Assembly: GCA_022704925.1 (NCBI GenBank)
Contig: JAKJFK010000029.1
Span: forward strand, 1 to 12,132
From: a candidate division TA06 bacterium
GTDB taxonomy: Bacteria; Ratteibacteria; UBA8468; MWAK01
Length of the DNA: 12,132 nucleotides
Reading direction: 5' to 3'
This document shows, one piece after another, positions 12,063-12,132 of the stretch (positions are counted from its first letter, which is position 1; each line of letters opens with the position of its first letter). The notes beneath the pieces were generated by a model that saw nothing but the letters and a program-made list of their open reading frames with translations, ran no database searches and was not told the origin of the DNA. The translations under genes and the position numbers were made by a program.

Positions 12063-12132
12063 ACGGTGCCATGGCGGGAGGTCGGTGGTTGGAATTCGCG
12101 GGCGCCTGGGGGATGCTGATGCTGCTGGCGGG
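12059..12132 (+). CDS. 3'-truncated gene following amrS; exported or membrane N-terminus
   Basis: An ATG at 12059 overlaps the amrS stop in an ATGA arrangement, a sign of translational coupling, and the frame stays open to the window end (24 residues). They read as a short start and then GAWGMLMLLAG, a hydrophobic run like a signal peptide or first membrane helix. An in-frame ATG at 12071 is an alternative start. By family context the gene after amrS is often a Memo (AmrB) or AMMECR1 (AmrA) protein, but nothing in the visible residues proves this. Confidence 0.6.
   Translation, partial: MNGAMAGGRWLEFAGAWGMLMLLA

Overview
The window is high-GC DNA, rich in CCGG and GGCC words. It appears to come from a diderm (Gram-negative type) bacterium, most likely an uncultured lineage. 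The evidence is a periplasmic adaptor plus MacB-type permease, a lipobox lipoprotein, Shine-Dalgarno-like sites before several genes and a bacterial tRNA-Leu without an encoded CCA. Nothing here fixes the phylum. The GH99-like, Gfo/Idh/MocA and ThuA gene set is of a kind common in carbohydrate-degrading uncultured groups, but that is only a hint.

Layout. (1) Bases 1-2934, plus strand: a tripartite-efflux operon with the 3' part of a membrane-fusion adaptor, a MacB/LolD-type ATPase, and a separate MacB-type permease whose start overlaps the ATPase stop. (2) Bases 2991-4735: single small genes. These are a Cys-rich zinc-binding protein with a C-terminal membrane segment, expressed from what looks like a leaderless promoter; a minus-strand lipoprotein; a divergent ferritin-like protein resembling encapsulin-linked ferritins; and a convergent small membrane protein of GlpM/DUF3147 type. 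(3) Bases 4736-5331: about 600 bases with no credible gene, packed with direct repeats and hairpins. Some repeat copies carry the 3' end of the adjacent minus-strand tRNA-Leu(UAA) (5332-5416). (4) Bases 5525-10706, minus strand: in transcription order, a large membrane protein with a degraded spermidine-synthase-like domain, a GH99-like/WbsX protein, a Gfo/Idh/MocA oxidoreductase and a ThuA-like protein. The last three are tightly spaced and probably form a sugar-modifying or sugar-degrading operon. (5) Bases 10926-12132, plus strand: an AmmeMemoRadiSam-type radical SAM enzyme with an unusual hydrophobic N-terminus, overlapping by 4 bases the start of another gene that also begins with a hydrophobic stretch and runs off the window.

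The parts most worth attention are the tRNA-Leu-linked repeat and hairpin array, the apparently exported or membrane-tethered radical SAM enzyme, the spermidine-synthase-like protein that has lost its cofactor-binding signature, and the compact GH99-like/oxidoreductase/ThuA operon. I see no CRISPR array, transposase, integrase or rRNA.
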